Below, one piece after another: positions 1-4,873 of a stretch of DNA of 8,498 nt. The stretch spans positions 1-8,498 of the forward strand of contig JAITNU010000045.1 of assembly GCA_031290325.1 (NCBI GenBank). The letters are read 5' to 3'. The notes beneath the pieces were generated by a model, which was not told the origin of the DNA, did not search any database, and was given only the letters and a program-made list of their open reading frames with translations. How positions within the stretch are numbered: the first letter of the stretch is position 1; every line of letters starts with the position of its first letter. The translations under genes were made by a program, and so were the position numbers. This DNA is from Treponema sp. Its GTDB lineage: Bacteria; Spirochaetota; Spirochaetia; Treponematales; Breznakiellaceae.

Positions 1-2
1 GA

Positions 3-185
3 CATAAGGACTATTGCGCTTATTGTTATAAAGATGGGAAATTTACCCAGGATATAACAATGGAAGGCATGATTGAAATGTGTGTGCCGTTTATGGTAGA
101 GGCCAACAAGGACATGACTTTGGAAACGGCACGGAAAAGTATGCAAGAGTGGTTTCCCTCGTTAAAACGCTGGAAGACCACTTAA
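3..185 (+). CDS. Zinc-ribbon domain protein, 3' end only (5' partial)
   Basis: The window opens inside this gene; only the last 60 codons are visible, ending in TAA. The fragment has a CxxC pair at visible residues 5 and 8 (YCAYCYKDG), then FTQDITMEGMIEMCVPFM, and ends with FPSLKRWK. This pattern matches what I know of the putative zinc-ribbon family (Zn_ribbon_2 / PF12674 type). Those are small proteins of roughly 80-90 residues with another CxxC near the N-terminus, which here would lie upstream of the window. The visible CxxC would be half of the metal site. The molecular role of the family is not established, and no partner is evident. A strong hairpin begins at the stop codon, so this is probably the last gene of its transcript. 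The family call is from memory of the motif and is fairly confident; function is unknown. Confidence 0.75.
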   Translation, partial: HKDYCAYCYKDGKFTQDITMEGMIEMCVPFMVEANKDMTLETARKSMQEWFPSLKRWKTT

Positions 186-218
186 TAAATGCCGCCGCCT
201 TCGGGGGTGGCATTTATT
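184..218 (+). terminator. Hairpin terminator after the zinc-ribbon gene
   Basis: Bases 184-196 (AATAAATGCCGCC) pair with 206-218 (GGTGGCATTTATT) in a 13-bp stem with one G-T pair. The loop is about 9 nt and contains TTCG. The stem starts on the stop codon of the upstream gene. There is no long T-run after it; A-rich sequence follows. It is therefore an atypical intrinsic terminator or an mRNA 3'-end stabilising hairpin. The position makes a terminator role likely. Confidence 0.6.
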
Positions 219-239
219 AAAAAGTAGTGTGTAATACAA

Positions 240-296
240 ATGAAAAAACGGCCGGTTACAACACTGTTCATGTTAATGTCTGTAGATGGAAAAATC
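240..296 (+). pseudogene. N-terminal remnant of a RibD-C / dihydrofolate-reductase-like gene
   Basis: Nineteen codons from ATG 240 read MKKRPVTTLFMLMSVDGKI. This closely resembles the start of RibD C-terminal-domain reductases of the dihydrofolate reductase superfamily, where the first beta strand ends in a (S/T)xDGKI motif. Directly after GKI the resemblance stops. The frame stays open to 443, but the sequence is low in family character (a run of P, S, C and R) and is antisense to another gene fragment. Full-length members run to roughly 200 residues or more, so about 90% is missing. No clear Shine-Dalgarno lies in front of the ATG. I read it as a decayed 5' remnant left by a deletion with a junction near 297-303. 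It could instead be a chance short match, but the 19-residue resemblance is good. Confidence 0.5.
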
Positions 297-299
297 AGG

Positions 300-446
300 C
301 TCCACATCCTTGCGGTACATCTCTCCGAAGATCATGGACTTCTTGCCGTTGTAGCGCATCGTTGTTCGTGTCCAACGATGCGCCGGTACTGTGCACCGCC
401 GCCATCCTTTTCAAGACCGCTGTCCTTTTTGCAAGTTAATTGACAT
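300..446 (-). pseudogene. Broken second terD-family gene (start region only)
   Basis: On the minus strand an ATG at 446-444 follows a good ribosome binding site (TAAGGAGAAA, 460-451). It encodes MSINLQKGQRS and then a stop at 413-411. The first ten residues are the canonical TerD-family opening; compare MAISLQKGQK in the intact terD upstream. After a frame change the next stretch reads SGLEKDGGGAQYRRIVG, which fits the SLEKDGGGALxRIxVGLGWD segment seen in some TerD relatives. DTNN follows in a third frame, again TerD-like. At least two frameshifts or small deletions are therefore needed. Beyond about 385 the minus strand carries a stretch including RYNGKKSMIFGEMYRKDV that I cannot assign. It might be divergent TerD or another fused fragment. 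The gene is the second unit in a tandem terD pair and cannot make a full product. Confidence 0.6.
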
Positions 447-486
447 CTTTTTTCTCCTTACAGAACTCGTTGCCATCAGGTTTTTT

Positions 487-506
487 AAAACTGCCGATAC
501 CGGCAG
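487..506 (-). terminator. Intrinsic terminator downstream of terD
   Basis: Bases 491-496 and 501-506 (CTGCCG / CGGCAG) form a perfect 6-bp GC-rich stem around a 4-base loop. On the minus strand the stem is followed by TTTT and then A-rich sequence. It starts 9 bases after the terD stop codon, so it fits a Rho-independent terminator for terD. It separates terD from the broken second copy, which has its own ribosome binding site. On the plus strand the stem is followed by CTTGTTTTGTT, so it may work weakly in both directions. Confidence 0.65.
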
Positions 507-515
507 CTTGTTTTG

Positions 516-1094
516 TTAGACCTGAAGCCCGTAATTGGTCGCCAGAGCCGCCAAACCGCCTTTAAAACCGCTGCCAATGGCGTTGAACTTCCATTCTCCG
601 CCAGCACGGTAGATCTCCGCGATCACAACCGCCGTCTCGATGGAGTAATCCTCCCCAAGATCGTAACGGAGCAGTTCGACATTTGACGTCTCATCAACAA
701 CGCGGATATAGGCGTTGCTCACTTGCCCGAAGTTCTGCTTCCGTGCGTCTGCATCATGAATCGTAACGGTGAAGGCCACTTTGGCAATGTCCGCAGGAAC
801 CTTTGATAGATCGACTTTAATCTGCTCATCATCACCCTCACCCTCGCCGGTACGGTTGTCACCTGTAGAAAACACACTGCCGCTTTCGTGTTTCGGCTGA
901 TTGTAAAAGACAAAGTCCTTCTCAGCACGAACCTTACCCGTTTCGGTAAGCAAAAACGCCGAGGCGTCAAGGTCGAACTCAGCACCGCCAGAATACTGGT
1001 TGGTATCCCAGCCAAGCCCGACCACGATCTTCGATAGTCCCCGGTTCCCCTTCGTTAAGTCGACTTTCTGTCCCTTCTGTAAACTTATCGCCAT
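516..1094 (-). CDS. terD: TerD-family calcium-binding stress protein (tellurium resistance type)
   Basis: A complete 192-residue protein, the normal TerD length, with the family opening MAISLQKGQKVDLTKGN. Family hallmarks visible in order are VGLGWD (residues 25-30), the acidic FDLDASAFLL stretch (40-49), FVFYNQ (61-66) and the highly acidic SGDNRTGEGEGDDEQ-like segment (77-91). The C-terminal half contains HDAD (113-116), YIRVVDE (129-135) and a GGEWKFNAIGSGF segment (165-177). The acidic clusters are those that bind two calcium ions in characterised TerD proteins. There is no signal peptide or membrane segment, so the protein should be cytosolic. TerD proteins are linked to resistance to tellurite, phage and other stresses, but the biochemical activity is not settled. 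The start at 1094 is supported by AAGGAG (1106-1101) six bases upstream. No terB, terC or terZ is present in the window; the only companion is a broken terD-like copy downstream. The nearest upstream gene is the divergent exbB operon. Confidence 0.93.
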   Translation of the reverse strand: MAISLQKGQKVDLTKGNRGLSKIVVGLGWDTNQYSGGAEFDLDASAFLLTETGKVRAEKDFVFYNQPKHESGSVFSTGDNRTGEGEGDDEQIKVDLSKVPADIAKVAFTVTIHDADARKQNFGQVSNAYIRVVDETSNVELLRYDLGEDYSIETAVVIAEIYRAGGEWKFNAIGSGFKGGLAALATNYGLQV

Positions 1095-1169
1095 ACACCA
1101 CTCCTTACGCTATACAGTATCCAGTCTATCAGTACCAGACCCAGTACTTTTATTGTATGCGTTTAAATG

Positions 1170-1198
1170 TTTTATCATAGTACAATACTATCTGTCAA
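1170..1198 (-). promoter_or_regulatory. Predicted sigma-70-type promoter of terD
   Basis: Reading the minus strand, a perfect -35 TTGACA (1198-1193) is followed after 17 bases by ATAAAA (1175-1170), a fair -10 match. The expected transcription start lies near 1163, giving a leader of about 70 bases before the terD ATG. The -35 is unambiguous. The -10 is less certain, and TGATAA or TATGAT nearby would need shorter spacers. The spacer holds a small perfect inverted repeat. Confidence 0.55.
1177..1191. promoter_or_regulatory. Inverted repeat in the terD promoter spacer, candidate operator
   Basis: ATAGTA (1177-1182) and TACTAT (1186-1191) are perfect inverted arms around three bases. They lie exactly between the proposed -35 and -10 of terD. 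A protein bound here would compete with RNA polymerase, so a repressor site is plausible for a stress gene. Short AT-rich dyads also occur by chance, so this is a placement-based inference only. Confidence 0.3.
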
Positions 1199-1272
1199 GA
1201 TAAATTCGTCATAATTCCTCTATATTCTATAGTAAACTGCATATTTTAGCCTCCATATAAAATTATTTTTTA

Positions 1273-1291
1273 GATAAGAATAATCGGTATG
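1273..1291. promoter_or_regulatory. Possible Fur-like box upstream of the exbB-tonB operon
   Basis: The 19 bases here start GATAAGAATAATCGG. By my count they match the classical E. coli Fur consensus at 14 of 19 positions, including both half-site cores GATAA and ATAATC. TonB/ExbB operons are commonly iron-regulated in other bacteria, which makes the match attractive. Against it, the site is about 60 bases upstream of the predicted -35 rather than overlapping the promoter. The surrounding DNA is AT-rich, and the Fur-type specificity of this organism is unknown. Confidence 0.25.
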
Positions 1292-1349
1292 ACCAAGTTT
1301 CCTTTTTCCCAGGCATAATTTTAATGGGCCCATCCCCATGCTCCCCCGC

Positions 1350-1378
1350 TTGACAACATGACAACACTCCCCTAGGAT
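1350..1378 (+). promoter_or_regulatory. Predicted sigma-70-type promoter of the exbB-exbD-exbD-tonB operon
   Basis: A perfect -35 TTGACA (1350-1355) is separated by exactly 17 bases from TAGGAT (1373-1378), a 4-of-6 match to TATAAT that keeps the key T-A...T positions. The predicted start is near 1385, leaving a short leader of about 30 bases before the ribosome binding site (GAGG, 1401-1404) and ATG 1414. This is the clearest plus-strand promoter in the 319-base divergent region. Apart from it, the terD promoter and the possible Fur-like box, I see nothing else in that region. Confidence 0.7.
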
Positions 1379-1413
1379 TGATTAATCTTCAGTGATAATT
1401 GAGGCATAGAACC

Positions 1414-2133
1414 ATGGAAGCAGGAAATAATACCTTTTCGTTGTTGGAACTCTTCAGAATGGGGGGGATCTTTATGTGGCCCCTCCTCCTGTTCTCAGTT
1501 GCCACCATCGCCATTGCCCTGGAACGGGCTATCTATCTCTTATACCATAATTTACAGCTTGAAGACCTGAAAGAACAGGTTCATCATTATATCAAGATCG
1601 GTAATATTCCAGGGGCAGTAGAATACCTCGCTGGTCTGACCAAACGCCGGATAGGGGCGCGGATCCTCTTCACCCTGGTAAACCGGGCGGATCTGCCGGA
1701 ATCCCGGATGGAAAAGGCCGTGGAAGCGGAAGCCATGAGCTGTATCAATTCCCTGGAAAACGGCTTTAACTTCCTCACCGCCCTGGGATCCATCTCGCCC
1801 TTAACCGGGTTTCTGGGGACCGTTTCGGGCATGATAGGCGCCTTCAGGTCAATCGCAGAGGCTACTGATGTCAATGCCCAAATCGTGGCCAACGGTATTT
1901 ATGAGGCCCTGATTACCACGGTCTTTGGCCTGATCATCGCCATGATCGCCATGGTGGCTCATTCCCTTTTTTCCCATATTGTGGACAAGTTTACCGCAGA
2001 GGTGGAAAAGACCTGTTCGGACCTTATCACCGAAATCACCCTGGTGGTTCCCAAGGGGGGGGAGGAGAGCATCCGGCTACCGGCGCCTAAGCGTGGTCCG
2101 GCAGATATCCTGGTACTGGACGATTATACATGA
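1414..2133 (+). CDS. exbB: ExbB / TolQ / MotA-family proton channel subunit
   Basis: ExbB forms the pentameric inner-membrane proton channel that, with ExbD, energises TonB. The 239-residue protein has three hydrophobic segments. The first spans about residues 19-44 (GIFMWPLLLFSVATIAIALERAI region). The second is near 119-143 (FLTALGSISPLTGFLGTVSGM) and the third near 162-187 (IYEALITTVFGLIIAMIAM). The family core LGTVSGMIGAF and the EALITTVFGL motif are present. By alignment from memory, T136, E164 and T169 correspond to the channel-lining Thr148, Glu176 and Thr181 of E. coli ExbB. A cytoplasmic loop of about 75 residues lies between the first two segments, as expected. I chose ATG 1414 because GAGG (1401-1404) lies nine bases upstream; an in-frame TTG at 1399 overlaps that site and is less likely. 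The stop overlaps the next start as ATGA. It is the first gene of a four-gene operon. Confidence 0.93.
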   Translation: MEAGNNTFSLLELFRMGGIFMWPLLLFSVATIAIALERAIYLLYHNLQLEDLKEQVHHYIKIGNIPGAVEYLAGLTKRRIGARILFTLVNRADLPESRMEKAVEAEAMSCINSLENGFNFLTALGSISPLTGFLGTVSGMIGAFRSIAEATDVNAQIVANGIYEALITTVFGLIIAMIAMVAHSLFSHIVDKFTAEVEKTCSDLITEITLVVPKGGEESIRLPAPKRGPADILVLDDYT

Positions 2134-2543
2134 AACTAACAAGACGGAAGCATATCTTTGAAGATCCCGGGGCCTCAAGTGACATTGCGTTCCTGTTGAT
2201 CATCTATTTTATCGTGATTGCAGGGTTCAATGTCAACAAGGGTTTTCTGATGAACCTTCCGGCACGGGATTCAATGCGCTTTATTTTAAAGGATGATCTG
2301 TTACGCTTTGAACTGGACGCATCGGGGAGGCTTTTTTATAATGGTGAAACCATGGACTTGGCCCGTGCGGAACAGGAGATTCGGTCTGCAGTGGGGGTCC
2401 AGCCGAATCTCGCGGTGGTTTTAACCATTAACCCGGCGGCTCCCTGGCAGCAGGTGGTTTCCTTTGTGGAACTGGCGCAAAACCTTGAGGTAGAGTCCTT
2501 TTCCTTTTCGATGAAAGAAGGGAACTTGCCGGAGGAACCCTGA
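2130..2543 (+). CDS. exbD: ExbD / TolR-family protein, first of two tandem copies
   Basis: This 137-residue protein has the ExbD plan: a short basic cytoplasmic N-terminus (MKLTRRKH), one membrane segment at about residues 18-36 and a periplasmic domain. D18 in SSDIAFLLIIYFIV matches the essential protonatable aspartate of the family (Asp25 in E. coli ExbD). The periplasmic part has a TolR-like beta/alpha pattern with RLFYNGETMDLARAEQEI and a later AVVLTINPAAPWQQVVSFVELAQ. The segment before the helix is acidic (FEDPGASSD), unlike the more standard PLNSMSD of the second copy. It starts within an ATGA overlap with exbB and lacks a strong Shine-Dalgarno, so translation is probably coupled. It overlaps the next exbD by one base. 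Membership is clear; its division of labour with the second copy is unknown. Confidence 0.88.
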   Translation: MKLTRRKHIFEDPGASSDIAFLLIIYFIVIAGFNVNKGFLMNLPARDSMRFILKDDLLRFELDASGRLFYNGETMDLARAEQEIRSAVGVQPNLAVVLTINPAAPWQQVVSFVELAQNLEVESFSFSMKEGNLPEEP

Positions 2544-2941
2544 TGCGCCTGGTCCGTCCCCGTAAAAGATTCATGGTTCCCCTGAATTCCATGTCCGATG
2601 TGGCATTCCTGCTCCTCATCTTCATCATGCTCGTTTCCCTCATTAATTACCGGAAGGAAGTCAAGATCGAATACCCTGAAGCGGCAACGGCGAAGAAGAC
2701 CAGCGAGGAAAAGAACCTTGAAATCTGGATTGACCAGGCCGGGGCGCTCTATCTGGATGGGAACCGCTGCGATCTGAAGGCCATAGAAAACGGGATTATT
2801 GACGCATACCAGCAAGCCCCGGCTACACGGATCCATATTATCGCCGACCGGTATACCCCTTTTAAACATATTGACCAGGTATTGAAGGTGTTACAACTGC
2901 TGCAATACCGGGTGGTCAGCTTTGTGGTAAAAGATGCGTAA
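2543..2941 (+). CDS. exbD: ExbD / TolR-family protein, second of two tandem copies
   Basis: A 132-residue ExbD with a strongly basic cytoplasmic tail (MRLVRPRKRF), then the classic PLNSMSDVAFLLLIFIML segment. D19 is the predicted proton-carrying residue. The periplasmic domain includes LEIWIDQAGALYLDGNRCDLKAIENGI and RIHIIADRYTPFKHIDQVLKVLQ. This is the usual ExbD fold, with the conserved pattern of a hydrophobic strand followed by an aspartate and an amphipathic helix. A good ribosome binding site, GGAGG (2531-2535), lies seven bases before the ATG, and the TGATG junction overlaps the previous stop by one base. It overlaps the tonB start by eight bases. It is only distantly similar to the first copy, so this is not a recent duplication. 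Confident as ExbD/TolR; its presence beside tonB favours ExbD over TolR. Confidence 0.9.
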   Translation: MRLVRPRKRFMVPLNSMSDVAFLLLIFIMLVSLINYRKEVKIEYPEAATAKKTSEEKNLEIWIDQAGALYLDGNRCDLKAIENGIIDAYQQAPATRIHIIADRYTPFKHIDQVLKVLQLLQYRVVSFVVKDA

Positions 2942-3587
2942 GATTAACCGGATGCGGCTGGTACTTTTGCTGGTGGTTGCCGGTCTCCACGGTATCTTTC
3001 TGTTCAGTATCGTCTTTACGATGAAAAACGAATTAAAAAACCCTGAATCCACCGCGAATGTCATGAAGCTGGTGGATGTACGGGAGCTGCCGCCCCCGCC
3101 GGTTGAACCGCCCCCACCTCCTCCGCCGCCGCCTAAACTGCCGCCGGTGGTGCAGCAAAATACGGTTGAGGCTGTGGCGGAAACCATGATAGAAACCGAT
3201 GAGCCGCCGCCTGATGTGGTGGTTACTGAACCCCTGCCTGAGTATGAGCTTACCCCTGAACCGGCTATGGCTGAAGAAATCGACTATCTGCCGATGCATA
3301 AAATATCCGCCCTGCCCAAATTTCCCGAAGATGAGATCAGAAAAGCCCTGGTATATCCCCCCATTGCCCTCCGCTCCGGCAGGGCAGGGATGGTATACCT
3401 TGAACTTTTTGTTGACCGTCAGGGGACCATACAACGGATCAACATCATCAAGGAGGATCCTGAGGGGATGGGGTTTGGGGAAGCGGCGGTAAAGGCCTTC
3501 CAGGGAATCCAGGGAACCCCGGCAGAGGCCAACGGAACCACGGTGGCGGTCCGCTACCGGTATCCGGTACGGTTTACCATTCGGTGA
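2934..3587 (+). CDS. tonB: TonB energy-transducing protein
   Basis: TonB carries energy from the ExbB/ExbD motor to outer-membrane TonB-dependent receptors. The 217-residue protein has a basic N-terminus and one uncleaved membrane anchor at about residues 8-29 (RLVLLLVVAGLHGIFLFSIVFT). A histidine at 19 sits inside the anchor, in the area where E. coli TonB has its functionally important His20. A proline-rich periplasmic spacer follows (residues 53-72, with a run of nine prolines at 59-67) and then an acidic stretch with more Pro/Glu (90-115). The C-terminal TonB domain occupies about 128-217: YPPIALRSGRAGMVYLELFVDRQG, then FGEAAVKAFQG, then a final strand PVRFTIR. The spacer is short and lacks the alternating Lys-Pro repeat of enteric TonB. 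The start overlaps exbD by eight bases with only a weak Shine-Dalgarno, which suggests coupled translation. No clear terminator follows the stop codon. Confidence 0.93.
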   Translation: MRKINRMRLVLLLVVAGLHGIFLFSIVFTMKNELKNPESTANVMKLVDVRELPPPPVEPPPPPPPPPKLPPVVQQNTVEAVAETMIETDEPPPDVVVTEPLPEYELTPEPAMAEEIDYLPMHKISALPKFPEDEIRKALVYPPIALRSGRAGMVYLELFVDRQGTIQRINIIKEDPEGMGFGEAAVKAFQGIQGTPAEANGTTVAVRYRYPVRFTIR

Positions 3588-3624
3588 TCCAGGCGTTAAA
3601 AATGAAAAAATAAGTAGAAAGTCC

Positions 3625-3655
3625 TTGACTTAACGTAAACATTAATTCGTATATT
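3625..3655 (+). promoter_or_regulatory. Predicted 19-bp-spacer promoter (MerR-activated type) of the reductase-hydrolase unit
   Basis: TTGACT (3625-3630) and TATATT (3650-3655) are good -35 and -10 elements but are 19 bases apart, two more than optimal. Such elongated spacers are the hallmark of promoters activated by MerR-family regulators, which untwist the DNA between the elements. The spacer contains a dyad, as expected for such sites. MerR-family control is common for oxidoreductase genes in many bacteria. No merR-like gene lies in the window, so the regulator would be elsewhere. A T-rich leader with a repeated ATATTCTTT (3651-3659, 3663-3671) follows. Confidence 0.5.
3629..3646. promoter_or_regulatory. 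Imperfect dyad between -35 and -10, candidate MerR-family operator
   Basis: CTTAACGT (3629-3636) and ACATTAAT (3639-3646) form inverted arms matching at six of eight positions around a central AA. The dyad fills the 19-bp spacer and overlaps the end of the -35, which is where MerR-family dimers bind. The assignment rests on geometry and composition, not on a known regulator. Confidence 0.4.
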
Positions 3656-3699
3656 CTTTTTAATATTCTTTCTATTTTTTTACGTGGAGGTGCAAGATA

Positions 3700-4851
3700 A
3701 TGCAATATCGAACCTATGGAAAACAGCTTGGTTTCAAGGTATCTGCCCTGGGCATGGGCTGTATGCGGCTGCCCCGGCGCTTGAACGGGACCAGTGACGG
3801 GGATGTGGATATGGAAAAGGCCATTGCCATGATCCGGTATGCGGTGGATCATGGGATCAACTATTTTGATACCGCTTACGGGTACCATAACAAGACCAGT
3901 GAAGCGGTTCTCGGTGAAGCCCTGGAACAGGACCGATACCGGGACAAGGTCAAGATCGTTACCAAGCAGCCTTTTGAAGTGATGACCACTCAGGCTGAAA
4001 TCCGGCGGAACCTGGAAAACACCCTGAAAAAGCTCAGAACCGATCACATTGATGTGTATCTTATCCACAACATCCAGAAACCGGCCTGGGAGAACATAAA
4101 AAAGCGGAAAATCATCGAGGAATACGAGCAGTTCCGTGCCGAAGGGCTTATCCGGGGCATTGCTTTCTCCTATCATGGGCTTTTACCCACCTTTAAGGAG
4201 GTACTTTCCTTCTATCCCTGGGATATGTGCCAGATTCAGCAGAATCTCCTGGATGTTGAACGGGAGGCGACCGCCGAAGCAATACACCTGGCCGGCCAGA
4301 AGGGGACGGCCCTGGTCATCATGGAACCCCTCCGGGGCGGCAGACTGGCGACTCCCCCTGCGGCGGTCAAGGCGATGTATGATGCATACCCGGTGAAACG
4401 GAGCGCCGTTGAATGGGGGTTCCGGCATCTCATCAACTACCCTGAGATTAGCACCATTTTAAGCGGTGTTAGCACCCTGGAACAGCTCAAGGAAGATATC
4501 GAGATATTCTCCAAGCCCGACGCACTTCCCGCATGTCTCAATGACACGGAAAAAGCCATCCTGTCCCGGGTCAGATCGCACTATGAATCCCTGGCGTCGA
4601 TTCCCTGTACTGGCTGTGAATACTGTCTTCCCTGTCCCAATGGGGTCAATATTCCCGGGGCCTTCAGCAAGTACAATGACGGGGTCATGTTCGGCAACGT
4701 TGATCTCGCCAAATTGAGCTATTCGTTTCTGACGATGTCAAACCAGGACGCTTCCCTGTGTGCTGCCTGTGGGGAATGTGAGCAGAAGTGTCCCCAGCAC
4801 ATTGATATCATCGAGGGGCTCAAAAGGACCCACGAAGCGCTTAAAGGCTAA
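3700..4851 (+). CDS. Aldo/keto reductase with C-terminal 2[4Fe-4S] ferredoxin-like domain
   Basis: The 383-residue protein has two parts. Residues 1 to about 285 are an aldo/keto reductase barrel starting MQYRTYGKQLGFKVSALGMG. The catalytic tetrad is visible as D57 and Y62 (FDTAYGY), K89 (VTKQ) and H123 (LIHN). Late-barrel elements include VIMEPLRGGRLA (206-217) and ILSGVSTLEQL (253-263). Residues about 300-375 hold two cysteine clusters: C303-C306-C309-C312, and C354-C357-C360-C364 followed by proline. That is the pattern for two [4Fe-4S] clusters. The architecture is a known family in anaerobes, usually annotated only as aldo/keto reductase or oxidoreductase. Substrate and electron partner are unknown; the clusters suggest that ferredoxin-like electron transfer supplements or replaces NADPH. 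GGAGG (3686-3690) lies nine bases before the ATG. There is no signal peptide, so it is cytosolic. A serine hydrolase gene follows after 22 bases, presumably in the same transcript. Confidence 0.92.
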   Translation: MQYRTYGKQLGFKVSALGMGCMRLPRRLNGTSDGDVDMEKAIAMIRYAVDHGINYFDTAYGYHNKTSEAVLGEALEQDRYRDKVKIVTKQPFEVMTTQAEIRRNLENTLKKLRTDHIDVYLIHNIQKPAWENIKKRKIIEEYEQFRAEGLIRGIAFSYHGLLPTFKEVLSFYPWDMCQIQQNLLDVEREATAEAIHLAGQKGTALVIMEPLRGGRLATPPAAVKAMYDAYPVKRSAVEWGFRHLINYPEISTILSGVSTLEQLKEDIEIFSKPDALPACLNDTEKAILSRVRSHYESLASIPCTGCEYCLPCPNGVNIPGAFSKYNDGVMFGNVDLAKLSYSFLTMSNQDASLCAACGECEQKCPQHIDIIEGLKRTHEALKG

Positions 4852-4873
4852 CTGCGCGGGAGGGGGATCGCTG

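Noticed and set aside
1399..1413. TTG start five codons upstream for exbB
   Set aside because: The TTG overlaps the GAGG ribosome binding site that serves ATG 1414 and has no better site of its own.
2891..3187. Glycine-rich minus-strand open frame
   Set aside because: It is the antisense of the TonB poly-proline region; CCN codons read as GGN on the other strand.
3574..4176. Minus-strand open frame opposite the aldo/keto reductase start
   Set aside because: It covers a clear plus-strand promoter, ribosome binding site and reductase catalytic residues, and has no recognisable protein features.
4760..4873. Longer serine hydrolase start inside the end of the reductase gene
   Set aside because: It adds residues that are an out-of-frame reading of the ferredoxin-like domain. 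ATG 4874 has a strong ribosome binding site and gives a family-like N-terminus.
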